A stretch of DNA of 38,814 nucleotides from Lentisphaeria bacterium (GTDB taxonomy: Bacteria > Verrucomicrobiota > Lentisphaeria > Victivallales > JAADHT01): assembly GCA_015486135.1 (NCBI GenBank), contig WFSE01000026.1, positions 1-38,814 on the forward strand, in the 5' to 3' direction. Positions 32,432 to 38,814 of the stretch are shown here, piece after piece. A model generated the notes under the pieces. That model ran no database searches and was not told the origin of the DNA. It saw only the letters and a program-made list of their open reading frames with translations. Positions within the stretch are counted from its first letter, which is position 1, and the number at the start of each line of letters is the position of its first letter. A program made the translations under genes and the position numbers.

Positions 32432-32708
32432 GGGCTTGCTGAAAAAGGCGAGAACGGGTCAGTGGCTCCGCCTTCACATAAAGCTTATTCCTTCGTTACA
32501 GCTACGGCGAGTAATCAATAATTTGTAGCGTTTTGGACACGATGGCAGAGTGTCCTGGCGAAGTGAAAGGCTCCTTTAAGTCATGCGAACGTGTGTCGCG
32601 GAATTGACAAGTGCCGAAACGCAACTTAACCTGATAGAAGCGGATAGGGTTCGCTGGACAACTTGGCGGTTATTCTGGATAGCTTGTGCAAATAATCGGG
32701 GAAATAAG
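32432..32708. other. Non-coding region with a partial MITE end
   Basis: GGGGCTTGCTGAAAAAGGCGAGAACGGGTCAGTGGCTCCGCC matches the left end of the MITE-like family for about 50 bases and then diverges. GCGGAATTGACAAGTGCC near 32597 recalls an internal MITE phrase. No gene is seen; the 82-residue track ORF over 32626-32874 is repeat sequence. Confidence 0.5.
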
Positions 32709-33005
32709 TAGGGCCTACTGAAAAAGTCGAGAATGGGTTAGTGGCCGGGCAATAAGCCGACGGTGTATAGGCATACTCCGAGGCGAATTTAACGCCGCTA
32801 ATCCTTCTGCAAAGCCTGGAGGGTTCGCAAGTGAACGGAAGGATCGGCTTTCCTGGAATTGGCAAGCGCCTCAAATTGAGTGGAAAACATTCGTCGTCTC
32901 CAAGGGGGTTGGGAGGTTTGCTCCCAAAACCTTGGAGACAACACCATTAAAAAGAAATTTAACCCAATGGAAATTAGGCACTTGTCAATTATTCAGTGAG
33001 ACTTA
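32709..33005 (+). mobile_element. MITE-like element, copy B (full length, about 297 bp)
   Basis: It starts TAGGGCCTACTGAAAAAGTCG and ends CAATTATTCAGTGAGACTTA, and is collinear with copy A. The internal palindrome CCAAGGGGGTTGGGAGG/CTCCCAAAACCTTGG spans about 32900-32936. It ends three bases before the methyltransferase ATG, and copy C begins at that gene's stop codon in the same orientation. Confidence 0.82.
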
Positions 33006-33008
33006 AGT

Positions 33009-33779
33009 ATGTCCGGATTGAACGACATCAACGAACAAGTCAAGCGGGCCAACCGCGAGGTTTATAACGCCAAGACGGTTGAAGGCTACAACCAAAACGA
33101 AAGCATTTTTAACGAAAAAAGGCGATTGGACTGCGAAACTAAACTCTCGGAATGCGCCGCGCTAGCGGGAAATGATATGTATTTGGATGTCGGAGCCGGC
33201 ACTGGCAACCTGCTCAGAATAGCGTTGCCTATCTTCAAACGATGCCACGCTATCGATATTGGCGATGAGTTGCTGGCGCGCGTCAAACCCTCATTCCCCG
33301 AAGTCCATCTCGTTGCCGCCGACGGAGAGTTCCTCCCTTTCGCCTCGAACTCTTTCAACGTGGTCTCTTGCTACGCCATGCTACACCACTTGTTCCGTCA
33401 CGACAAGCTCTTTGAGGAATGCCTCCGGGTCTTGAGGAAGGGAGGGGTTCTATATACGGACCATGACCCCAACTACTTCCTAAACCGTTTTTACCGAATC
33501 ATTTATAAACTGCGGTTCGCGGGTAAATGTGGATTTGGAAGCGAAGTGGAGGATTTGGCGGAATACTACAACGCAAAAGCACCTGGAATTAATCCCAGCA
33601 AATTAAAACGCCAATTGCTAGAGGCAGGTTTTAAAACGGTGGAGATATCTTATAGGATAACCGATAAACCAAACCAAAGCCACGCAATGTCCGTGGCCAC
33701 CGCTATCCTCAAGGCCACTAGTGCCATAGTGCCTCTCAAAAGCTTCTTCACTCATTTTTCCATCAAGGCAATAAAGTAA
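33009..33779 (+). CDS. Class I SAM-dependent methyltransferase
   Basis: The 256-residue protein has the Rossmann methyltransferase order: motif I MYLDVGAGTGNLLRIALP (about residue 58-75), the acidic end of strand 2 in CHAIDIGDELL, motif II region VAADGEFLPFASNSFNVVSCYAMLHHL and motif III LRVLRKGGVLYTDHDPN. This resembles the UbiE/Methyltransf_11 type that acts on small molecules or lipids. The substrate is unknown. The N-terminal REVYNAKTVEGYNQNESIFNEKRRLD is typical of such enzymes. There is no clear ribosome site before ATG 33009; the base just upstream is the end of MITE copy B. The TAA is formed by the first bases of copy C. The gene is alone on the plus strand between minus-strand genes, as expected for an inserted cassette. 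Confidence 0.88.
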   Translation: MSGLNDINEQVKRANREVYNAKTVEGYNQNESIFNEKRRLDCETKLSECAALAGNDMYLDVGAGTGNLLRIALPIFKRCHAIDIGDELLARVKPSFPEVHLVAADGEFLPFASNSFNVVSCYAMLHHLFRHDKLFEECLRVLRKGGVLYTDHDPNYFLNRFYRIIYKLRFAGKCGFGSEVEDLAEYYNAKAPGINPSKLKRQLLEAGFKTVEISYRITDKPNQSHAMSVATAILKATSAIVPLKSFFTHFSIKAIK

Positions 33780-33973
33780 GGCTTGCTGAAAAGTCGGAAA
33801 CGTGCCGATGATTCCGCCTTCGCATAAAGCCGCGGCGGGACATGTCGGGCCTTGCGGAAGGACAGGCCCAAGGGGTTTTGGAGGTTTGCTCCCAAAACCT
33901 TGGAGACGACACCGCCAAAGATAGATTTAACACTATCATAATCAGGCATTTGCCAATTATTCAGCAGACCCTA
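33777..33973 (+). mobile_element. MITE-like element, copy C (internally deleted, about 197 bp)
   Basis: It starts TAAGGCTTGCTGAAAAGTCGG and ends CCAATTATTCAGCAGACCCTA. It keeps the palindrome around GGTTTTGGAGG...CTCCCAAAACCTTGG (33877-33903) but lacks about 100 internal bases compared with copies A and B. A further lone end TTGTTCAGCGGTCCCTAG (33975-33992) follows and forms the stop codon of the next, minus-strand gene. Confidence 0.75.
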
Positions 33974-33988
33974 ATTGTTCAGCGGTCC

Positions 33989-35125
33989 CTAGGTGCCACC
34001 GTAGAACTTTGCCATAAAAAGGGGGTTCCCCTCGCTGTAGAGGGTGTTGGCGACGCGGTCGGCCGTTTCCATCGCCGTTTTCTCGTGTAGACAGAAGACA
34101 GGATTGATGCCGGAGTCCGTCTCCACGTCGAGCGCGATTCTCGCGCATACGCACCATTTGGCGCAGCGGTCCGAAACAGGACACACCGAGCACGCTGGGG
34201 TTTCAGAAAGCCGCCGCTTGAAGTCGTCGATCCGTTTCATAGCGCTGGAGGAGACTCCATCGAACACGTCCCCCATGAGGAAATCATCGTTTCCAACCAT
34301 TTGCTCGCAAGGATATATTTTCCCGTTGGGCGCCACGGCTATTTCCCCATCGCCGAATCGACATTTGGCGGACTCGAGACATCCGGGATGCAAATGGGCG
34401 GTTATTTTTGAATCGATAAGATCGAGCCGCAAATACTCGCCTCTCCGAAACAAGTCGATGTATATATCGCCCAGGCGGCTGTACGATTCCGCGAATTTCG
34501 CGGCGTATTCGGGCGCGAGACCGGCCGGGTCGTCCCGCACCGGATTCACAGCGATATTGCGCGCGCCCATATTTTTCACCAGCCACTCAATCGAGTCCGC
34601 CAAAAACGCGACATTGTCCGGCGAGACGGTGACGATTATCTCGGCGCTTCCCGGGTCGGGGAAGAAGCGCAAGGTTTCAATACAGCGAGAATGGGACGGA
34701 GCGCCGTTCGGGAACCGTCGGCAGGAATCATGCATCTTCTGGTCGCCGTCGATAGAAAGCCCCATGTAGAATCCGTTTTTCTTGAGCCAATTGGCCTTTC
34801 CCTCGTTCAGGTGGAGGGTGTTGGTCGTAAGGGTTTTTTCAAGAGCGACCCGTCCGTCTGGCCCGCCGCCGCGGATTTCGCGCAGACATCGCTCGAAATA
34901 ACGCGTCGCCTCGACGATGGTGTCCCATTCCATAAGAGGCTCGCCGCCAAAGAACCCCAAGGTGGCTTTGTCACAGCCGCGTTTCGCGATTTTCGCGGCC
35001 GCCATTTCCAACGCCCGCACCGCGACATCCCAAGGCATGACCGTTGGATGGGTGCGTCTCTCCTTTATTCGGCAATAGGAACACGCCAAATCGCAGTCGT
35101 ATGTTAGGAACAGAAGAATATTCAT
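33989..35125 (-). CDS. Radical SAM/SPASM domain protein
   Basis: The product has about 378 residues. The cluster motif CDLACSYCRIKE (CxxxCxxC) comes directly after the first strand MNILLFLTYD, and FFGGEPLMEW is the GGEP motif. The C-terminal SPASM region has many Cys: CLESAKCRFGDGEIAVAPNGKIYPCEQM, CSVCPVSDRCAKWCVC and a last one in PVFCLHEKT. Such enzymes usually install cross-links or other changes in a peptide or protein (sulfatase maturases, RiPP maturases). A small exported protein gene lies 50 bases upstream on the same strand and is the natural substrate candidate. No sulfatase is in the window. The ATG at 35125 is preferred; the track start 35134 is a TTG. The stop is formed by a MITE-like end. 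Confidence 0.87.
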   Translation of the reverse strand: MNILLFLTYDCDLACSYCRIKERRTHPTVMPWDVAVRALEMAAAKIAKRGCDKATLGFFGGEPLMEWDTIVEATRYFERCLREIRGGGPDGRVALEKTLTTNTLHLNEGKANWLKKNGFYMGLSIDGDQKMHDSCRRFPNGAPSHSRCIETLRFFPDPGSAEIIVTVSPDNVAFLADSIEWLVKNMGARNIAVNPVRDDPAGLAPEYAAKFAESYSRLGDIYIDLFRRGEYLRLDLIDSKITAHLHPGCLESAKCRFGDGEIAVAPNGKIYPCEQMVGNDDFLMGDVFDGVSSSAMKRIDDFKRRLSETPACSVCPVSDRCAKWCVCARIALDVETDSGINPVFCLHEKTAMETADRVANTLYSEGNPLFMAKFYGGT

Positions 35126-35175
35126 GGACACCAATTACCGCATATGTTGACGGGGATGAATTGCCGCTTTGGATT

Positions 35176-35691
35176 TTACCGTTTCGGGGGATTCACCACC
35201 TGGATTTTTCCCATAATAATTGGCGGCGCATGTCTCGGCGGCGGAGCTGGTGGTGCCAACGCCGCGAGTATTTCCTTGGCCCTAGTTTTAACTTCCGGGT
35301 CTTGGGACGCCTTGGCGTCGGCTAATTGTTTGTCGTAGAAATCGCGCAACGCCGTCACTTCGTCGGAATGATCCGTCTTTTCCAGCGTCTTGAGCTTTTT
35401 TCCCAAAGCTATCAGCGCCTCGGTCGCCTTTTTACGACGGTCGAATTTGTCGTGTCCCAAATCAGCGATCAACGTCTCGATTAGTTTCTTTGTCTTTTTG
35501 AAGTCGGTTTTCCCGACATCCTGCGTTTTTTCTTTTTCCCCTTTGGCGGGAGCGGGCTGGTCCGCCCCCATGGCGGGCGTGGCGGAAGCCGCTAGAACAA
35601 GTCCCACGCCCACGGTGGCGAACCTTTTGGCGTTCTCGTAATGTTCCCTGAACGTCGGATATTCAGGGTTGACGCATTTTTCCGGAGCCAT
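35176..35691 (-). CDS. Small exported HEAT-like protein upstream of the radical SAM/SPASM gene
   Basis: The 171-residue product starts at the ATG 35689-35691, which follows GGAGGTGGATA, rather than at the track ATG 35712. An unusual 28-residue polar leader (MAPEKCVNPEYPTFREHYENAK) with a single Cys precedes a hydrophobic segment RFATVGVGLVLAASATPAMG that may be cleaved. A charged linker follows. Then a helical pair LIETLIADLGHDKFDRRKKATEALIALG ... DPEVKTRAKEILAAL has the pattern of planctomycete HEAT-like modules. The tail is proline-rich with HAPPIIMGKIQVVN. I do not know its function. It shares a strand and a 50-base spacer with the radical SAM gene, so an operon is likely, and it may be the modified substrate. 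There is no Cys in the mature part, so thioether chemistry is unlikely there. Confidence 0.7.
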   Translation of the reverse strand: MAPEKCVNPEYPTFREHYENAKRFATVGVGLVLAASATPAMGADQPAPAKGEKEKTQDVGKTDFKKTKKLIETLIADLGHDKFDRRKKATEALIALGKKLKTLEKTDHSDEVTALRDFYDKQLADAKASQDPEVKTRAKEILAALAPPAPPPRHAPPIIMGKIQVVNPPKR

Positions 35692-35778
35692 TATCCACCT
35701 CCAATAGGACATACTCTAGGGCCCGCCGAGGAATTCGCAAGCTTCCGGGAAGTCTATCCGCAGATGGGACTTCGGGGA

Positions 35779-36018
35779 TTTTCAGCCCTAGGGGCTATGG
35801 GAATTATGAGAGTTATGGGAAAAACCCCTTGGCTTCAACGTGCTGGTTCCGCACGCGGAAGCGGTGTCTTCGTGGGCTTTGTGCTCTCCATGGTGGGATA
35901 ACTCTTAAAAACACGGATCTGCAGCCTACAACATTGGCATTGTGCGCCAAGCTATTTTTATGTGTGTTTCTGAAGGCTTTTTCTAAGACTTTTTTAACCA
36001 CAGAGATTACGAAGCTCA
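35779..36018 (+). repeat. Long dispersed repeat, copy 2 (lacks the terminal hairpin)
   Basis: From TTTTCAGCCCTAGG through GTTCCGCACGCGGAAGCGG, TCTTCGTGGGCT and TTTTTTAACCACAGAG to GATTACGAAGCTC, this parallels 4752-5010. The terminal CATCTCCG hairpin is replaced by a partial MITE. The remaining spacer 35713-36176 contains no gene. Confidence 0.6.
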
Positions 36019-36022
36019 TCCC

Positions 36023-36136
36023 TCCGCAAAGCCCGACATGTCCCGCCGTCTTGTCCCGCCGCGGCTTTATGCGGAGGCGGAACCCTAGGCGAAGGCGGAA
36101 TCATCGGCACGTTTCCGACTTTTTCAGCAAGCCCTA
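36023..36136 (-). mobile_element. Partial MITE-like element, copy D
   Basis: On the minus strand it starts TAGGGCTTGCTGAAAAAGTCGG and follows copy C (GAAACGTGCCGATGATTCCG, then CATAAAGCCGCGGCGGGACA and ACATGTCGGGC). An extra CTAGGGTTCCGCCTCCG interrupts it and the right half is missing. It abuts the end of the long dispersed repeat, suggesting one repeat landed in the other. Confidence 0.65.
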
Positions 36137-36176
36137 TTTTGGATGAGAAGAATGCAGAGAAAAACCCATTCGTGCA

Positions 36177-36824
36177 TTATTCAGTGAACACTATTTCCCC
36201 CGCGTATGGCGCGAACGACATGTCGAATTCCGCTTCGAAGGCCTTTTCAAGAGCGGCCGCCAGTTCGTTCCAACCGCGGCCAACGCGGTCCAAGGCCACG
36301 CTTCCTTGATGGAGTATGCCGTCGCGGGTTCTGCGTTGCGCCGCTCCCGCGACCTTCAATCCCGATTCGGCGAGCACCACGTCGTATTTCGTTGGAGTGG
36401 CGAAGCACCGCATTGTGGCCCGGTCGATCCTGCTCGGGGAGTCCCCCGCCAGAACGCAACTCAATCCGAACGTCTCCAACGCCCTGACCAAGGCCTTGTG
36501 TATGACGTGATAGCTCTCGACACGGTCCAATGCGGAGATCCAGTGCTCGGGGGGCGTAACAACGGTATATGTCAGGTCGTTATCGTGAAACACCACGCCG
36601 CCGCCGGTGGGGCGTTTCACAATGACGCGGTTTCCGCGGTCCGGCACCGCCGATTCCTTCTGCGTGTATCCAATGGATACCGCGGGACGATCCCATTTGT
36701 ATAGTCTCAGCAAGGGATGCCCGTCCAGTTCCGCGGAACGCGCTAAAAGAAGGCTATCCAGCTCCATGTTCTCGTCCGGAGAACGACTTTCATCCCGCCA
36801 TAGATGCCATCCGGACTCGCTCAT
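36177..36824 (-). CDS. Lipoate/octanoate ligase-transferase family protein, LipM-like
   Basis: The 215-residue protein belongs to the biotin/lipoate ligase fold. VKRPTGGGVVFHDNDLTYTVV is the RRxxGGGxVxHD-type signature. CFATPTKYDVVLAESGLKVAGAAQRRTRDGILHQGSVAL holds the conserved lysine and, just before 'F', a Cys in the place used as nucleophile by LipM octanoyltransferases. It therefore probably moves octanoyl or lipoyl groups onto lipoyl-domain proteins, though an ATP-dependent ligase is possible. Start MSESGWHLWRDES overlaps the thyX stop (ATGA), indicating co-transcription. The TAA and last residues (VFTE) lie in a MITE-like end, so the protein may be slightly truncated: family members are often 240-280 residues. 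Confidence 0.82.
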   Translation of the reverse strand: MSESGWHLWRDESRSPDENMELDSLLLARSAELDGHPLLRLYKWDRPAVSIGYTQKESAVPDRGNRVIVKRPTGGGVVFHDNDLTYTVVTPPEHWISALDRVESYHVIHKALVRALETFGLSCVLAGDSPSRIDRATMRCFATPTKYDVVLAESGLKVAGAAQRRTRDGILHQGSVALDRVGRGWNELAAALEKAFEAEFDMSFAPYAGEIVFTE

Positions 36825-37510
36825 TTCTTGGACAGGCGCTCAACGCAGTCCATAACGTTCGGAACCAATGGCGCCACGAGTTTCTTTATAGCTTTGGCGT
36901 ATTCCCTTATCTCCCATTGAGCGTGTTCGCTGTCGCGCAAGTCAAAAAAATGGATTAGATTCGAAAGATCGACAGTAGCCCAAAATGTCACCATCATATT
37001 CTGGGGCAAAACCCCCCTAGCCTGCTCGCGGCACACCCCGGCGTCCAACAGCTCGTTGTAAATTTCAAGGGAATCTTCGTTGTGGCGTTTGATCTTCGCG
37101 ATTTCCGCGGAATGGTCGGCAGCGCTTTCCACCGACGCCTGACGGTTCACCTCGGCCTGCTCCCGAATTTCAGGAGGAGTGTAGAATTCCAAATCCACCT
37201 CGGTGTACCTGCGGGATATCTCGTTGTAGGACCAAGTCCGATGGCGATGCCATTGTCCCCGCACGAACAAAGGACAATGCACGCTGAACGTGAACACCAC
37301 ATGCTCCAAAGGGCTTGTGTGGCGGTTTTCTATAAGATAGTTGAGCAAGCCGACATCCCGATCATCCATTTCGTCCTTCATTTTGCCGAAAGAGACCCGG
37401 GCGGCGTTGACCACAGTGGATTCCGAACCGAGATGGTCGATCAAACCGATCCATCCCTGACCCCCCAGCACCTTGACGTGGTTGTCCGGCGGAACGTTGA
37501 TATGACGCAT
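36821..37510 (-). CDS. thyX: Flavin-dependent thymidylate synthase
   Basis: This protein of about 229 residues makes dTMP from dUMP with FAD and methylene-tetrahydrofolate, replacing ThyA. The ThyX motif is present as QWHRHRTWSYNEISRRY (RHRxxS). SPLEHVVFTFSVHCP and LPQNMMVTFWATVDLSNLIHFFDLR are the conserved flanks. The track start at 37579 adds 23 residues; the ATG at 37508-37510 follows GGAGG at good distance and begins MRHINVPPDN. It overlaps the LipM-like gene downstream. With tmk at 8.9 kb it serves dTTP supply. Confidence 0.94.
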   Translation of the reverse strand: MRHINVPPDNHVKVLGGQGWIGLIDHLGSESTVVNAARVSFGKMKDEMDDRDVGLLNYLIENRHTSPLEHVVFTFSVHCPLFVRGQWHRHRTWSYNEISRRYTEVDLEFYTPPEIREQAEVNRQASVESAADHSAEIAKIKRHNEDSLEIYNELLDAGVCREQARGVLPQNMMVTFWATVDLSNLIHFFDLRDSEHAQWEIREYAKAIKKLVAPLVPNVMDCVERLSKK

Positions 37511-37627
37511 GAGGCAACCTCCAAAAATTTTAAACGTCCCGCCAAATGCGGAACCCCGTGACAATATACTTGATTCCAACGCCTTTCAAGACAATCCGGA
37601 ACCCTAGTTTTCACATGAACGATAAAC

Positions 37628-38173
37628 TTAACGCTTTTGTTTTTGCATCTCTATTCTAGCATAATCGATGTAATCGTCATAAATTTTATTGCCCTCGGCA
37701 AGTGAACGTAAATTGCCCCATTGCTCTTGCGGAGAAGCGCTGTCAAATCCAATTATGAAATCCCGGACTGGGGGAGATGGTTTTTTGTCTTTACCTAAAT
37801 AAATGGCGAAAGGAATTAGTATTTCCTTATTATTTTCCTTGACGACAGTCAAGCCACAAATATAATCTCTCGGAGAAACGCCTTTCCCTTCGTCGAATAC
37901 CAAGCAGTTTTTTTCTTTTAATAGCATAATGATTTGACGCGAATTGTCTAAATGGCTCTTTGCCGTATTTCGACTGTATAATTCTTCAGATCCATATTCA
38001 ATAAGCCGCGCATAACCAGAAACAATATTTTTTGCCATATGCCGTTGTAATAGAAAATCCTTATTGGAGATAGAAGTAGTCCTATATATCATCACGCTTG
38101 ACAAAAGGACAACAGTGACAAATAGAAATAATACGATGGGGAAAGCTACCTTTATAATTGGTCGTTTTATCAT
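37628..38173 (-). CDS. Hypothetical protein with N-terminal membrane anchor
   Basis: I do not recognise this 181-residue protein. One N-terminal membrane segment (IKVAFPIVLFLFVTVVLLSSVMIY) follows a few basic residues. The rest appears extracytoplasmic, with helices (QRHMAKNIVSGYARLIEYGSEELY) and a likely strand-rich part (CLVFDEGKGVSPRDYICGLTVVKENNKEILIPFAIYLG). It is AT-rich and unlike thyX next to it, suggesting acquisition. Its ATG overlaps the stop of a short upstream frame (ATGA), so it is translated after that frame. If that frame is the end of a toxin-like protein, this could be its immunity partner; this is speculation from gene order only. Confidence 0.55.
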   Translation of the reverse strand: MIKRPIIKVAFPIVLFLFVTVVLLSSVMIYRTTSISNKDFLLQRHMAKNIVSGYARLIEYGSEELYSRNTAKSHLDNSRQIIMLLKEKNCLVFDEGKGVSPRDYICGLTVVKENNKEILIPFAIYLGKDKKPSPPVRDFIIGFDSASPQEQWGNLRSLAEGNKIYDDYIDYARIEMQKQKR

Positions 38174-38313
38174 TTCAAAGCATTTTCTAAAATTTTAGTA
38201 TATTCATCCGAAAATCCACCTCCAATAGAAGAAACACCGTCTTTTATCAATCCTTCTGTAGCATGATCAGGACGATCTCCCGCACATCCCACTTCATGAA
38301 GCTCAGGCCCCAT
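38170..38313 (-). pseudogene. Short coding remnant, C-terminal end of an unknown protein
   Basis: This 47-codon frame is too short for the ORF track. It reads MGPELHEVGCAGDRPDHATEG and then GLIKDGVSSIGGGFSDEYTKILENALK and ends in TGA overlapping the next ATG. The tight coupling, AT-rich codon use and protein-like composition suggest it is real. A TAA lies in frame just upstream of Trp-Asp-Val before the ATG, so it is either a small gene or the 3' remnant of a larger one cut off near 38325. I do not recognise the family. Confidence 0.4.
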
Positions 38314-38814
38314 CACATCCCAAGGTAATTATCAAACTACTATTTTTCAACCTCCTCTAGGGGCACTATTAGCCTGTCCCTAATTTTGTGCTAATTTTGC
38401 TAATTTTTCTAAGAATCACCACCCGCTTCGCTAGAGACACGGAGTCACAGAGAAGAGTAGGATGAGATCAATGGAACGAAATCCAGTCTTCGACTGCCTC
38501 CCGCTCCATCGATGTTCTATTTGGAAGAAAAATCGGAGTTTTTTCCCTCTTCAACGCAAATATGCCGGGTCCGCAACGCGGAAACGACATCCCCAGGCCT
38601 GTCCTTCCGCAAAGCCCGCCAAGGTTCGCGGAGCGAACGGAAGGATGCTCTCTGTGGTTGAATAAATCTTAAAATACGGACCTGAAGTCTACAACGTTGG
38701 CATTGTGCGCAGCCTGTTTCCGTGCCCACCTGGCCGTCTATTTAAAGACTTCTTTTTACCACCGAGAACACGAAGCTCACGAAGTTCCGCATCTCCGTCA
38801 GCGGAGATGCGAAA
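38314..38814. other. Non-coding right edge with dispersed repeats
   Basis: No gene is seen. Features include TTAGCCTGTCCCTAATTTTG (reverse of the GGGACAGG phrase) near 38370, GTCCGCAACGCGGAAACGACAT related to the long dispersed repeat, and CCTGTCCTTCCGCAAAGCCCGCCAAGGTTCGCGGAGCG. TCTACAACGTTGGCATTGTGCGC matches about 35926-35947. A CCACCGAGAACACGAAGCTCACGAAG lead-in with the hairpin GCATCTCCG-TCAG-CGGAGATGC (38789-38810) ends the window. Confidence 0.55.

Noticed and set aside
33009-35691. Sulfatase-maturation or classical RiPP cluster
   Set aside because: No sulfatase, short precursor peptide, transporter or leader peptidase is present. Only the pairing with the small exported protein is retained as a hypothesis.

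Overview
The window looks like a bacterial chromosome segment of moderately high GC, probably from the Planctomycetes-Verrucomicrobia-Lentisphaerae (PVC) neighbourhood or a similarly uncultured lineage. The pointers are an exported squalene-cyclase-like repeat protein, a small exported HEAT-like protein of a kind common in planctomycetes, an H-x9-DG-like pilin tail on a lipoprotein, and very abundant dispersed intergenic repeats. These are soft clues and I cannot place the phylum firmly. No rRNA, tRNA, CRISPR array or prophage was found.

Layout. Bases 1-2030 are an AT-rich accessory island: the end of an IS630-type transposase, two unrelated hypothetical genes that share one promoter-bearing leader repeat, and a ParE-type toxin-antitoxin pair. 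Bases 2020-4672 hold asnB and a Gph-type phosphatase on the minus strand. A 1-kb gene-free repeat block follows (4673-5733). From 5734 to 21388 almost everything is on the plus strand: an RluA-type pseudouridine synthase, a lipoprotein, the cyclase-repeat protein, tmk-holB-rnhB, a Pro/Ala-rich tail-anchored protein with a recurring T-[IVL]-x-[ILV] motif, a CrtI-like oxidoreductase, and an overlapping run metK - PfkB kinase - M48 peptidase - hpt. Only mutS is minus in this part. Bases 21685-26267 are minus again: glnB, amt and a comEC with a degenerate C-terminal domain. Bases 26720-28863 are plus: a pilin-tailed lipoprotein, an SdiA-regulated-like lipoprotein and tsaE. The rest is mostly minus: a membrane zinc protease, nadA, a KamA-type radical SAM enzyme, a radical SAM/SPASM protein behind a small exported HEAT-like protein, a LipM-like ligase, thyX, and an AT-rich pair at the right edge. 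A methyltransferase on the plus strand sits between two copies of a miniature transposable element.

How it works together. The recognisable genes are housekeeping: DNA replication and repair (tmk, holB, rnhB, mutS, thyX), tRNA/rRNA modification (tsaE, RluA), nitrogen control and uptake (asnB, glnB, amt), cofactors (nadA, LipM) and SAM/purine metabolism (metK, PfkB, hpt). The most unusual aspect is the repeat load. A roughly 297-bp MITE-like element with TAGGGCTTGCTGAA ends recurs in full and partial form. Its ends supply stop codons to several genes and apparently the start codon and first residues of amt. A second repeat carries a promoter. A 227-bp repeat occurs in opposite orientation on either side of the plus-strand block 5.5-21.4 kb, which suggests an inversion. 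Short CGCG-(AT-rich)-CGCG palindromes are scattered through genes and spacers.
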